Shown piece by piece: positions 1 through 8,530 of a DNA stretch of 43,225 nucleotides. Position numbers and translations under genes: made by a program. Each line of letters opens with the position of its first letter. Positions within the stretch are counted from its first letter, which is position 1. The notes beneath the pieces are model-generated. The model had not been told where the DNA came from. It ran no database searches and saw only the letters and a list, made by a program, of their open reading frames with translations. Origin of the DNA: Bacteroidales bacterium (GTDB lineage Bacteria > Bacteroidota > Bacteroidia > Bacteroidales > ML635J-15). The DNA lies in NCBI GenBank assembly GCA_028686735.1, contig JAQUBO010000011.1, forward strand, positions 1-43,225, written 5' to 3'.

Positions 1-358
1 TGGTAGTCATATACATTAGTTTTAGAAGTTGCTATTTATTATCTAATGTATTGATTGCCAGAGTTTTGTGCAAGAGTTTTTAGCATTATTTATTAATAGT
101 GCATTGTTAATAAGTATTTGATTTACAGTTGATTAAGAATTTTTGTCATGTACTAAGGTTTATATCATATAATCATAAAGCGCCACATATATAATAAGCG
201 ATACCGAAACTAAATTTCCTAATAACAATCTTACGTTAAAGTATAAAATGGTATCATCATAAATCCGCTTGGGTCAGTTGTTCTGAATTTAGTGTAAAAT
301 AATAAACAAATTAGTTTTGTTGTGATGTATTGACTAAATCAGTACACTTGCAGTATAT
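1..358. other. AT-rich stretch without a recognisable gene
   Basis: I see no coding sequence, RNA gene or repeat here. A 26-codon open stretch from base 3 on the plus strand could be the tail of a gene that starts outside the window, but it has no recognisable features. The neighbouring gene on the minus strand ends at base 359, so this is its downstream region. I could not identify a convincing terminator hairpin. Confidence 0.4.
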
Positions 359-1543
359 TTATAAAGGTTTTTCTTTTTTTGTCTTTTTTAACATTTCACT
401 ATAAATATTTATGTGATTTAATGTTGTGATGATAATGTTACTATAATAATAGTTAAGTATTTTGTCATAAGTAAAACCTTTACTTGCCATCGTTTTTGCA
501 CTCTCAACCGAAAGCCCAACTCCTGCTCCACTTCCTTTACCTGTAACAGTAATAACACCTTTATCAAGACTCATTGAAAAAAAAGATGATTGCCAGCCCC
601 AATCTGTACGAATAGTATTTAAGCTAATATTTTCGTCATCAATTACAAATTCCTTTAACCTTTTGTCTTGTTGTATTATTAACAATTGTTTATAAAGTTT
701 ATTTTCAGCAGATTTCAAGCCTTTTTTTACTAAATAAGTTTGCCACTCTGCAGCTGGGATAAGTATTTTCCAGTTATAATTACTTCCATTATCTGCAAAT
801 TCGTCTTTTATTGATTTTAAATGAGATTCCGGAACTCCATACACATATTCTGAAGCTGCGGTATATCCCCCACTATTTAGATGGGAAACTGGATTTACAA
901 GTTTTTGGTATTTATTTACCATTACTAGATTGCTAGTTTTTTTAGATGCATTGATAATAATTCTGTTTGTTGCTTTATTATTATAAACTTGACAATGTAT
1001 TCCATCGCATAGGTCAAATCCTTCGTTTTTATGTTTTTCATAATTTAGTACACAAAAAGTTCTATACATAACTGTCTGTGCTTTAAAAAACTCTTCGGAA
1101 GCCATTCCTGTGCCTAATCTTTCGACTATAGCAGCAACATAGGCCTCAATATTAACATAATTAATCGCTAAAATACTATAATCATGCAATTTTACTTTTA
1201 ACCAACCTTCGTAGCATCGTGCAGGTTCAATTGACCCAGAATAATTAATAAAAAAAGCAGCATTATCTCCACTATTAACTATTTTAACATTTTTGTTTGT
1301 TGCCCAGGCTTTAGCTTTATTTCGATATACTAGATAATCTCCTTCTTTAATGATATTAATATTATTACCTATTTGTAAGGTATCAACAATTTCGTAATCA
1401 TTATACACCAAATAAACTCCTTTTTGAATAGTAATTGTAACTCCTTGTGGTTTTTTGTCATAAAAAATGGCAACAGAAATCTCTTGAGATATCATTGCAA
1501 GTGTCATCCCCCAAAAAACAATTGTCATTAAGAATTTATTCAT
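359..1543 (-). CDS. SpoIID/LytB-domain secreted protein
   Basis: This 394-residue protein starts with a hydrophobic export signal (about residues 1-20). Its middle and C-terminal parts have the hallmarks of the SpoIID/LytB fold: an N-I-E-A-Y-V segment, an ASEEFFKAQTVMYRTF segment, the CDGIHCQVY motif, and a C-terminal GSGAGVGLSVESAK...YDKILNYYY block. In Bacillus SpoIID is a lytic transglycosylase that acts on denuded glycan strands; Bacteroidetes do not sporulate but carry relatives thought to act on the cell wall. The ATG follows the lpxB stop by three bases, so it is the last gene of the surE-lpxB operon and probably acts in the periplasm. The family assignment is firm; its enzymatic activity is inference. 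Confidence 0.85.
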   Translation of the reverse strand: MNKFLMTIVFWGMTLAMISQEISVAIFYDKKPQGVTITIQKGVYLVYNDYEIVDTLQIGNNINIIKEGDYLVYRNKAKAWATNKNVKIVNSGDNAAFFINYSGSIEPARCYEGWLKVKLHDYSILAINYVNIEAYVAAIVERLGTGMASEEFFKAQTVMYRTFCVLNYEKHKNEGFDLCDGIHCQVYNNKATNRIIINASKKTSNLVMVNKYQKLVNPVSHLNSGGYTAASEYVYGVPESHLKSIKDEFADNGSNYNWKILIPAAEWQTYLVKKGLKSAENKLYKQLLIIQQDKRLKEFVIDDENISLNTIRTDWGWQSSFFSMSLDKGVITVTGKGSGAGVGLSVESAKTMASKGFTYDKILNYYYSNIIITTLNHINIYSEMLKKTKKEKPL

Positions 1544-1546
1544 TCT

Positions 1547-2665
1547 TTATTTTTTAGTGACTCTAGTAAGCATATTAGTGGCAATTCTTTTGTAAATGCC
1601 TGGTTGATTTAATTTATTGCTCAAAGATAAGTAATTTTCTTTTATCTGTTGATACTTTTCTCCGTTAGGTAATATTTTTGTTAATTCTTGTTTTAAGTTT
1701 TGTTTGGTTAAGTCTTTTTGGATTAGTTCTTTAACAGCATTTTTATCAAGTATAAGATTAACTAATGAAATATACTTTACATTAGCAACAATTCTAGCAA
1801 TTATTACAGATAATGCTCCACCTTTATAACATACTATTTGTGGTAGATTAAATAAAGCTGCTTCTAGGGTTGCTGTTCCAGAGGTTATTAGTCCAGCTGT
1901 TGAGTGCGATAATATATCGTAAGTTTTACCAGATAGTAATTTAACTGGTTTATTTTTAATAAATTGGAGATAAAAATCTTTATCTATTGAAGGAGCACCA
2001 GTAACAATAAACTGATAATCAGGAAAGTCTAGTGCAAGTTCGACCATAATTGGCAACATGTGTTTTATTTCTTGTTTTCGACTTCCTGCCATTAAGGCAA
2101 TTATTGGTTTTTTTTCAAGATTATTTTGCTCACAAAAGCTATCGAAACTAGATTTTTTATGTTCATTAACAACATCCACAAGTGGATGTCCAAAATACTC
2201 GACATCAATGTTGTACGATGCATAAAATTCTTTTTCAAATGGTAAAATAGTGTACATTCTATCTGTGTAATCTCTAATTTTATACACTCGTGATGCTTTC
2301 CATGCCCAAACATTAGGCGAGATAAAATATAAAGATTTGTAATGATGTTTTTTTACCCATTTTGCCATTCGGAGATTAAAACCAGGATAATCGATAAAAA
2401 TTACTGCATCAGGATTAAATTCTTTAATTTGTTTTTTACAGGTTTTAAAATTTTTTTTTATTGTAAGGATATTTTGCAGTACTTCAACAAACCCCATAAA
2501 AGCGAGTTCTCTAATATGTTTCAATATTTTTACGCCTTCGTTTTCGATCATATCACCTCCCCAACCATAAAAAATCGCATCATTATCAATTTTTTTGATT
2601 TCACGGATTAGGTGTGAGCCGTGTAGGTCGCCTGAAGCCTCTCCTGCAAGAATAAAATATTTCAT
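1547..2665 (-). CDS. lpxB: Lipid-A-disaccharide synthase
   Basis: The 372-residue product catalyses the condensation of UDP-2,3-diacylglucosamine with lipid X to give the tetraacyl disaccharide of lipid A at the cytoplasmic membrane. The sequence has the LpxB N-terminus FILAGEASGDLHG (residues 4-16), the DYPGFNLRMAKW segment near residue 92, and the MAGSRKQEI and SGTATLEAAL motifs of the C-terminal GT-B half. Length is normal for the family. The start overlaps the stop of the upstream membrane-protein gene by one base (TAATG), indicating translational coupling in the surE operon. No features are missing. Confidence 0.97.
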   Translation of the reverse strand: MKYFILAGEASGDLHGSHLIREIKKIDNDAIFYGWGGDMIENEGVKILKHIRELAFMGFVEVLQNILTIKKNFKTCKKQIKEFNPDAVIFIDYPGFNLRMAKWVKKHHYKSLYFISPNVWAWKASRVYKIRDYTDRMYTILPFEKEFYASYNIDVEYFGHPLVDVVNEHKKSSFDSFCEQNNLEKKPIIALMAGSRKQEIKHMLPIMVELALDFPDYQFIVTGAPSIDKDFYLQFIKNKPVKLLSGKTYDILSHSTAGLITSGTATLEAALFNLPQIVCYKGGALSVIIARIVANVKYISLVNLILDKNAVKELIQKDLTKQNLKQELTKILPNGEKYQQIKENYLSLSNKLNQPGIYKRIATNMLTRVTKK

Positions 2666-2985
2666 TACATGAATTTAATTATTAAAACAAGAATTGTATA
2701 AATTAGTACAGAAAGGATTAGTCCTTTCATAGCATACCAATAATCGGTTTTTTTAAAAATAAAGAATAAAATTAGGTTTGGTAATACACACAGGCTTAAT
2801 ACTGGTGTAAAAGCTCCCTTGTTATAGATAGTTTGAATAAAATCTAATAGTGGTAGTTCTGCTTCTATAGAAAAAGCAGAGTACGCATAATAAATAAGAA
2901 ATGTTATGACGGGTAAAATAATACCTCCCAACAAACCGTAAAAAGGTTTGTTATACTTTTTAATCATATTTGGTCTTACTTCCAT
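2665..2985 (-). CDS. Small membrane protein of unknown function
   Basis: This 106-residue protein has three predicted hydrophobic segments, at about residues 17-36, 58-76 and 86-105, and a short polar N-terminus. I do not recognise a named family. It lies two bases after the surE stop and its stop overlaps the lpxB start, so it is co-transcribed and coupled with both. The position between a nucleotidase and a lipid A enzyme suggests an envelope role, but nothing in the sequence gives a function. Confidence 0.8.
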   Translation of the reverse strand: MEVRPNMIKKYNKPFYGLLGGIILPVITFLIYYAYSAFSIEAELPLLDFIQTIYNKGAFTPVLSLCVLPNLILFFIFKKTDYWYAMKGLILSVLIYTILVLIIKFM

Positions 2986-2987
2986 AA

Positions 2988-3758
2988 TTATATATTTCGT
3001 TTTTTTAGATTGGTAATTGTATTATAGTCAGTAAAATCAATTTTTACAGGAACTATTGAAGCGTAATTATTTTTCAGAGCCCATTCGTCGGTTTCATCAT
3101 TATCGGGTTCTGCATTTAAAAAGCTACCTGTTAGCCAGTAATATTCTCTTCCATAAGGGTCTATTCGTTTGTCGAACTTTTCGCTCCATAAACCTGGTGT
3201 TTGTTTGCAAATTCGATATCCTTTAAAATCGGAAATGTTGATTTTTGGATAGTTTATATTAAGTGCTACTTGATAAGGTAGCCCCTCTCCTAACACACTC
3301 TCAATTACTTTTGCTGCAAATTTTTCGGGAATTGTAAAATCGGCTTCGGGCGAATGGTCGAGCAAAGAAAACCCAATTGATGGTATTCCATATAAACTTG
3401 CTTCAATTGCTGCTCCCATTGTTCCAGAATATACTACACTTACGGCAGCATTTGATCCATGATTAATCCCAGAAAGCATTATATCGGGTTTTGCAGGTAA
3501 CAATTGATTTACTGCAAGTTTAACACAATCAGCTGGAGTACCAGGTACTGCACAAATAGTTAATTCTGGCGAGTTTTTTAAATATCTAACTCTTAGCGGT
3601 TTTGCAAGACTTATTGAGTGGCTCATACCCGATTGTCCATCCTCGGGTGCAACTACAAATACATCGCCAAATTTTTTTGCAATTTCTATCAGACTGTAAA
3701 GTCCTTTTGCATCTATCCCATCATCATTTGATATAAATATCAATTTTCGTTTTTCCAC
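2988..3758 (-). CDS. surE: 5'/3'-nucleotidase SurE
   Basis: SurE dephosphorylates nucleoside monophosphates in the cytoplasm. The N-terminal metal-binding motif SNDDGIDAKG, the SGMSHSISL loop, the GTPADCVKLA motif and the SGINHGSN motif are all present. I place the start at a GTG (3758), which gives 256 residues and the usual short lead-in (VEKRKLIFISNDDG). The reading frame is open up to a TTG at 3785, but a TAnnTTTG promoter box (3775-3782) lies just downstream of that TTG, so the TTG should not be in the transcript. It is the first gene of a four-gene operon with a small membrane protein, lpxB and the SpoIID-domain gene. Confidence 0.93.
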   Translation of the reverse strand: MEKRKLIFISNDDGIDAKGLYSLIEIAKKFGDVFVVAPEDGQSGMSHSISLAKPLRVRYLKNSPELTICAVPGTPADCVKLAVNQLLPAKPDIMLSGINHGSNAAVSVVYSGTMGAAIEASLYGIPSIGFSLLDHSPEADFTIPEKFAAKVIESVLGEGLPYQVALNINYPKINISDFKGYRICKQTPGLWSEKFDKRIDPYGREYYWLTGSFLNAEPDNDETDEWALKNNYASIVPVKIDFTDYNTITNLKKRNI

Positions 3759-3774
3759 TATTATATATTTTTTA

Positions 3775-3782
3775 CAAAAATA
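3775..3782 (-). promoter_or_regulatory. -7 promoter box of the surE operon
   Basis: On the minus strand this reads TATTTTTG, matching the Bacteroidetes -7 consensus TAnnTTTG. The expected transcription start would be about ten bases before the GTG start of surE. A clean TTTG -33 element is not visible at the expected distance. Confidence 0.55.
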
Positions 3783-3816
3783 CAAATTGAAGTACGCATT
3801 AACTAATTAAAATAGT

Positions 3817-4746
3817 TTATTTTTCAACAATTTGTTTTTTAATATTTATTAACAATCCGTCTGTTGCTTCTATCGTATTTGGAAAAACTTCATTGGCCTC
3901 TTTTAATAGTTTTTCCACTGTTTTATATCTCGACGAAAAGTGTCCAATTACTAATTTCTTGGCGTTTGTTTTTTTTGCAATCATAGCAGCTTGAGCGGCG
4001 GTTGAATGCATTGTTTCACTTGCTATTTGTTGTAATTCGGAGCCAAAAGTAGCCTCATGATAAAGTAAATCGACTCCACAAAAATATTTATTAAGGTCTT
4101 TTATTGGTAAGGTATCTGTACAAAATGCATAAGACAAAGGTTTTGCGGGAGTTGTGGTAAGTTGTTGGTTTTCTATTACCATATTGTCAATAATTACATC
4201 CTTTCCGTTTTTTATGGCTAGAATTTGTTTTATAGATAGGTTATATTCTTTGATGACTTCTTTTTTTATATTTTGGGCTTTTTGTTTCTCTTTAAATAGA
4301 AACCCCCAAACAGGTTTACTGTGTTTAAGAGGGAAACTGTATATTTGAATATGTTTATTTTCAAATATTTTATTTTTACCATTGTCCTTGAGTGCAACAA
4401 AATTGATTTTATATTTTAGTTGGTCGTTATTAAGATTTAGCACAGTTTCATAAATAACTTTTAGTTTATCTGGAGCATATATATTTAACGTTTGTTTTCT
4501 TCCTAGCAGATTAAAGCTTGATAGTAAACCAAAAAGGCCATAAAAATGATCTCCATGTAAGTGTGAAATAAAAATATTTTTTAGTTTTCCAAAAGGCACA
4601 GCATATTTACGCATTTGCATTTGTGTACCTTCTGCACAATCTATCAGGTATGGTTCGTTATTATAAAGAACTACCTGTGCGGTTGGGAACCTTTCCGAAG
4701 TTGGTAATGCACTGCTACTGCCTAATATTCTTAATTTAAAATCCAT
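3817..4746 (-). CDS. rnz: Ribonuclease Z
   Basis: RNase Z removes the 3' trailer of tRNA precursors. The 309-residue protein has the metallo-beta-lactamase motif SHLHGDHFYG (H62, H64, D66, H67), an upstream D-x-A-E-G-T-Q segment, and the C-terminal GHFSSRYK motif typical of the short bacterial enzyme; these are the expected zinc ligands and specificity elements. It starts with ATG immediately downstream of the rpsA terminator hairpin. I see no TAnnTTTG box in the short gap, so it may be served by read-through. Confidence 0.95.
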   Translation of the reverse strand: MDFKLRILGSSSALPTSERFPTAQVVLYNNEPYLIDCAEGTQMQMRKYAVPFGKLKNIFISHLHGDHFYGLFGLLSSFNLLGRKQTLNIYAPDKLKVIYETVLNLNNDQLKYKINFVALKDNGKNKIFENKHIQIYSFPLKHSKPVWGFLFKEKQKAQNIKKEVIKEYNLSIKQILAIKNGKDVIIDNMVIENQQLTTTPAKPLSYAFCTDTLPIKDLNKYFCGVDLLYHEATFGSELQQIASETMHSTAAQAAMIAKKTNAKKLVIGHFSSRYKTVEKLLKEANEVFPNTIEATDGLLINIKKQIVEK

Positions 4747-4756
4747 AATATTACTA

Positions 4757-4790
4757 AAAAAGCTGTCCGCTAGTAAGCGGACAGCTTTTA
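4757..4790 (-). terminator. Rho-independent terminator of rpsA
   Basis: A ten-base perfect stem (AGCTGTCCGC at 4761-4770 with GCGGACAGCT at 4777-4786) closes a six-base loop. On the minus strand it is followed by a run of T. It sits between the rpsA stop and the rnz start. Confidence 0.88.
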
Positions 4791-4809
4791 ATCTTATAAT
4801 TAAAACACA

Positions 4810-6891
4810 CTATTTATCTTTTTTATCTTTTTTTTCCTGTTGTAACAGTTCTTCTTTAAGTGCTGCTAAATCAGTAACATCACCAATAGTTGTTTTTTCG
4901 ATTTTATCACCTGTTTTTTTAGGTTTTCTCGATTTTCCTGTATCAGCTTTGCTTTTTCTTTCTTCTTGTGCTTGAGCTTTATTGATATCTTCGTGAATTC
5001 TCGAGTGTGAAACAAAGATTTTCTTAGCATCTTTATTAAACTCAACAACTTTGAAGTTCAATTTTTCATCAATTTTTGAAGCAGTTCCGTCTTCTTTCAC
5101 AAGATGTTTAGGAGTCGCAAAACCTTCTACACCATACGGAAGAGCGATAATAGAACCTTTCTCGTTCATTTCAATTATTGTTCCTTCGTGTATTGAGTCA
5201 ACTGTAAATATTGTTTCAAATACTTCCCATGGGTTTTCTTCTATTTGCTTATGTCCAAGACTTAATCGACGATTTTCTTTGTCTATTTCAAGAACAACAA
5301 CTTCTAGTTCAGCATCAATAGAAGTAAATTCTGCTGGGTGTTTGATTTTTTTAGTCCACGAAAGGTCTGAGATATGTACAAGTCCGTCAACACCTTCTTC
5401 GAGTTCTACAAATACGCCAAAGTTTGTAAAGTTACGCACTTTCGATTTATGTTTAGAACTAACAGGATATTTAGTTTCAATATTTTCCCAAGGATCTGGG
5501 TGTAATTGTTTAATACCAAGTGACATTTTGCGTTCTTCACGGTCTAAGGTAAGAATTACAGCTTCTACCTCGTCTCCTACTTTCATAAATTCTTGAGCTG
5601 AGCGTAAGTGCTGAGACCAAGACATCTCACTAACATGAATAAGACCTTCTACACCAGTATTTATTTCTACAAATGCACCATAATCGGCAAGTACAACAAC
5701 TTTACCTTTAACTTTATCTCCAATTTTTAGATTTTCATCAAGAGCATCCCATGGATGTGGTGTTAATTGCTTAAGACCTAATGCAATACGTTTTTTGTCA
5801 TCATCAAAATCGAGGATAACAACTTGAATTTTAGAGTCAAGTTCAACGATTTCTTCGGGATGAGTAACTCTACCCCATGATAAGTCAGTAATATGTATAA
5901 GCCCGTCAACACCACCAAGGTCTATAAATACACCATAGCTTGTGATATTTTTCACTGTTCCCTCGAGTACTTGACCTTTTTCAAGTTTTGAAATAATATG
6001 TTTTTTCTGCTCTTCGAGTTCGGCTTCGATAAGTGCTTTATGTGATACAACAACGTTTTTAAATTCCTCATTGATTTTAACAACTTTGAATTCCATTGTT
6101 TTACCTACATAAATGTCATAATCTCTAATGGGTTTAACATCAATTTGTGAACCTGGCAAGAAAGCTTCGATTCCAAATATGTCAACGATCATACCACCTT
6201 TTGTACGGCATTTAATGTAACCATTAACAATCTCATCTTTATCGTGAGCAACATTAACACGCTCCCAAGATTTAAGTGATTGTGCTTTTTTATGAGAAAG
6301 AATTAACTGTCCGTCAATGCTTTCCATGTTTTCAACATACACATCAACTACATCTCCTACTTTTATTTCCTCTTGATTGCGAAATTCGTTTGCATTAATA
6401 ATACCTTCAGATTTGTAACCAATGTTTACTACAACTTCTCTTTTATTAAAAGCAACAATTGTCCCGTCAACAACTTCACCTTCCATAACAAGCTTAAAAG
6501 TATTATTATATACATCTTCTAATTTGGCTCGTTCATCTTGTGAGTAAGTATCATCTTTTTTACCAATCAAATCCCAGTTAAAATCGTCAAGTGGCTTAAT
6601 TTCTTCTTTGTTTGAGGTTTGGGGTTTGCTTTCGGAGGTTTTCTCAGCTTTTACTTCCTCGATTTTTTCTTCTTTTACTGGAGTTTCTTCAGCTTTTACC
6701 TCTTCGGTTTTCTCTTCTTTTGCTGGAGTTTCTTCAGCTTTTAACTCTTCGGTTTTTTCTTCTTTTACTGGAGTTTCTTCAGCTTTTACCTCTTCGGCTT
6801 TTTCTTTTTGAGTTTCTTTTTGAGTTTCAGAAACTTGAGGGTTTTGAACATCTTCGTTTAAAACCTCTTCATTTTTGTCGTTTTCTGTCAT
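4810..6891 (-). CDS. rpsA: 30S ribosomal protein S1 with acidic repeat extension
   Basis: S1 binds mRNA and delivers it to the 30S subunit. The 693-residue protein carries six S1 RNA-binding repeats from about residue 136 on, recognisable by G-x-V...GVFV-DL-GVDGLIHISDLSW-type cores. Before them is an unusual extension of about 130 residues rich in Glu, Lys and Ala, including three tandem 15-residue repeats (residues 36-80, K-A-E-E-T-P-V-K-E-E-K-T-E-E-x). A Lys-rich tail ends the protein. The extension is longer and more repetitive than in E. coli S1 and is probably disordered. A strong promoter lies at 6954-6983 and a terminator at 4757-4790, so the gene is likely a single transcription unit. 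Confidence 0.97.
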   Translation of the reverse strand: MTENDKNEEVLNEDVQNPQVSETQKETQKEKAEEVKAEETPVKEEKTEELKAEETPAKEEKTEEVKAEETPVKEEKIEEVKAEKTSESKPQTSNKEEIKPLDDFNWDLIGKKDDTYSQDERAKLEDVYNNTFKLVMEGEVVDGTIVAFNKREVVVNIGYKSEGIINANEFRNQEEIKVGDVVDVYVENMESIDGQLILSHKKAQSLKSWERVNVAHDKDEIVNGYIKCRTKGGMIVDIFGIEAFLPGSQIDVKPIRDYDIYVGKTMEFKVVKINEEFKNVVVSHKALIEAELEEQKKHIISKLEKGQVLEGTVKNITSYGVFIDLGGVDGLIHITDLSWGRVTHPEEIVELDSKIQVVILDFDDDKKRIALGLKQLTPHPWDALDENLKIGDKVKGKVVVLADYGAFVEINTGVEGLIHVSEMSWSQHLRSAQEFMKVGDEVEAVILTLDREERKMSLGIKQLHPDPWENIETKYPVSSKHKSKVRNFTNFGVFVELEEGVDGLVHISDLSWTKKIKHPAEFTSIDAELEVVVLEIDKENRRLSLGHKQIEENPWEVFETIFTVDSIHEGTIIEMNEKGSIIALPYGVEGFATPKHLVKEDGTASKIDEKLNFKVVEFNKDAKKIFVSHSRIHEDINKAQAQEERKSKADTGKSRKPKKTGDKIEKTTIGDVTDLAALKEELLQQEKKDKKDK
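6652..6786 (-). repeat. In-frame 45-bp tandem repeat inside rpsA
   Basis: Three consecutive 45-bp units encode near-identical 15-residue blocks (K-A-E-E-T-P-V/A-K-E-E-K-T/I-E-E-L/V), followed by a partial fourth (KAEKT). Differences between units are few at the DNA level, so copy number may vary by slippage without breaking the frame. Confidence 0.85.
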
Positions 6892-6953
6892 TTCGTTAAT
6901 AATTTGTTTTTCTTTAATTTAGTTAGACATTATATATAATTAAAATTGAGGTG

Positions 6954-6983
6954 CAAAAGTAGTCTTTTTTTCTGAAAATCAAA
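6954..6983 (-). promoter_or_regulatory. rpsA promoter (TTTG-N18-TACTTTTG)
   Basis: On the minus strand a -33 TTTG (6980-6983) is followed after 18 bases by TACTTTTG (6954-6961), an excellent match to the Bacteroidetes promoter. The predicted leader to the rpsA ATG is about 55 bases. The rest of 6892-7282, up to the divergent TonB-like gene, is AT-rich with no gene. Confidence 0.8.
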
Positions 6984-7282
6984 CATTTTTGGTAAAAAAG
7001 TAAATATATGCTCTCAATAATTGGTGTTTCTTTGAGTAAAGGTCGTTTTTTGAGTAATTTGAAAAACAGTTATGGTAATGATAACTCGAAAAATACTTAT
7101 GCTGCTGAATAACTTGAAAAATAAAGAATATGCACTATTTGAAAAAAGATTTGGGTAAACAGTAAAACAATCTGTATTTAGTCAAAATATAAACAATAAA
7201 TTTTAAAAGCAGTTTTTATCACCATTTAGATGTTGATTTTTTAAGCATTTTGCATCAATAAGTTTCTAAATTATAACTAATT

Positions 7283-8038
7283 TTGCATAAAAGAATAAAA
7301 TTGGAATTTTTTAAACGAAATATAAACGGAATTTTAGGTACTCTTATTTTTCATTTAATAATAGTTATTATTGTTATGGCTTCTGGTATTAAGACTAAGG
7401 TACAATATCAAGAAACATATATGTTAATTGAGCCTGAGTATTTTGATGAAATTGAGAAGGAAAAAACTGAGATGGAGGAAAAATATGGCGATGTTAATAT
7501 TGAACAATATCTAAATGAAATTAGGAATGTAGGAAGTAATTATCGTGGAGGAGCCTCTCCCGAGGAGTTGCAAGCGATGTCTCAAGAAGAGTTAAAAGCA
7601 ATGTACGAAGCAGAGATGTTGCGAGAAAAGTATGGTGAGGATTATGAAAAAATGATGAATACAAGCTACGAAGATTATTTAGAAGAAAATAGTGCTGCAG
7701 ATAACAAAACTGAACCATCATCAGAGAATAATAGATTAAACGAATCGTATGCAGGTCCTGCTTTAGTTTTTGTTGAACTTGATAATCCGAAACGAGGAAA
7801 AACATATATTGAAGTTCCTGTCTTTACCTGCCGACATGGCGGAAGTGTTGTAATAAATATAAGCATCGACACTGACGGACGTGTAAAATCAGCTAATGTT
7901 GCATCGGTGAAATCAACTGGCGATGGCTCTTGTATTAGCAATGCTGCCCGAAATGCTGCCTTAAACTCAAAGTTTACAACTGCTGCCGGAGGTAAAACAG
8001 AGTACGGTAAAATTACATATCAGTTTATACAACAGTAG
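7283..8038 (+). CDS. TonB-like energy-transducer protein
   Basis: The 251-residue protein has one N-terminal membrane segment (about residues 17-35), a Glu/Tyr/Met-rich charged middle (about 50-135) and a C-terminal domain (about 160-251) with the TonB-like pattern Y-I-E-V-P-V-F-T-C...GGSVVINISIDTDGRVKSA. Such proteins span the periplasm and couple inner-membrane energy to outer-membrane transporters; here no ExbB/ExbD genes are nearby. There is no ATG before the membrane segment, so the start must be non-ATG: TTG at 7283 or TTG at 7301. A TAATTTTG box at 7278-7285 overlaps the first TTG and would favour 7301. It is divergent from rpsA. Confidence 0.75.
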   Translation: MHKRIKLEFFKRNINGILGTLIFHLIIVIIVMASGIKTKVQYQETYMLIEPEYFDEIEKEKTEMEEKYGDVNIEQYLNEIRNVGSNYRGGASPEELQAMSQEELKAMYEAEMLREKYGEDYEKMMNTSYEDYLEENSAADNKTEPSSENNRLNESYAGPALVFVELDNPKRGKTYIEVPVFTCRHGGSVVINISIDTDGRVKSANVASVKSTGDGSCISNAARNAALNSKFTTAAGGKTEYGKITYQFIQQ

Positions 8039-8218
8039 TTAAGCTCAAGCTTATAATGATTGCACAATCTTGTCTTCGAGTTAAATAATTGCCACAATTT
8101 GTATTTTCAGATTGTACCTTGGCTCACTCGGATTTATCTTTGTGCCATTTGGCAAAGGTATATATTTGTTATATATTTATTCATTAATTTATTGTCTTAT
8201 ACTTTTCCTAATAATTAT

Positions 8219-8279
8219 TTCCCAATGGAGATGCTTAGAGGGAAGGCGTAGCCTGACCGAAAAGCATCTCCATTGGGAA
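8219..8279. repeat. Long perfect inverted repeat with nested hairpin
   Basis: Arms of 18 bases (8219-8236 and 8262-8279, core CCCAATGGAGATGCTT) are perfectly complementary around a 25-base centre. The centre holds a second small hairpin, AGGC-gta-GCCT (8244-8254). There is no T-run directly after the arms, so it is not a typical terminator. It lies in the 490-base gap between a TonB-like gene and a gene remnant. Confidence 0.85.
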
Positions 8280-8371
8280 CCGCCTTAGCTTAGGTAGCTT
8301 TGGTTTCGGGTTAGAAAAAACTTGAAAAGTTTATGGCTTTTTTTGAGAGGGGGGAAAAAATAAAAATTGTG

Positions 8372-8518
8372 TTATTTGATATTCACTTGTTCGGTATAAA
8401 GTTTTCCGTTATTATCAACAATAATACGGTAGTAGTTTTCTCCGTCGTTTGCTTTAAGGGGATTTAGGGGCGGAAATGAGTGGAATTGACTTTTCGGAGT
8501 AGTCTCATAGTACCATAT
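8372..8518 (-). pseudogene. C-terminal remnant of a secreted-protein gene
   Basis: An open frame of 48 codons ending in TAA, bounded upstream by a stop at 8519-8521 and without an ATG, reads WYYETTPKSQFHSF... and then KANDGENYYRIIVDNNGK. The N-Y-Y-R-I-x-x-x-D-x-x-G-K pattern is typical of the beta-sandwich region found near the C-terminus of large Bacteroidetes surface proteins. It sits just downstream of the secreted-repeat gene that ends at 8531. I read it as the residual 3' end of a lost gene. The alternative, a frameshifted tail of the neighbour, is less likely because that neighbour already ends normally. Confidence 0.5.
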
Positions 8519-8530
8519 TTAAAGTTTTAG

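Noticed and set aside
359-1543. Sporulation gene
   Set aside because: SpoIID-domain proteins are common outside spore formers, and no other sporulation gene is present.
5051-5596. 181-codon frame opposite rpsA
   Set aside because: It is the antisense shadow of the S1 domains.
8060-8251. 63-codon plus-strand frame after the TonB-like gene
   Set aside because: It begins with TTG, runs into the inverted repeat, and shows no recognisable sequence.
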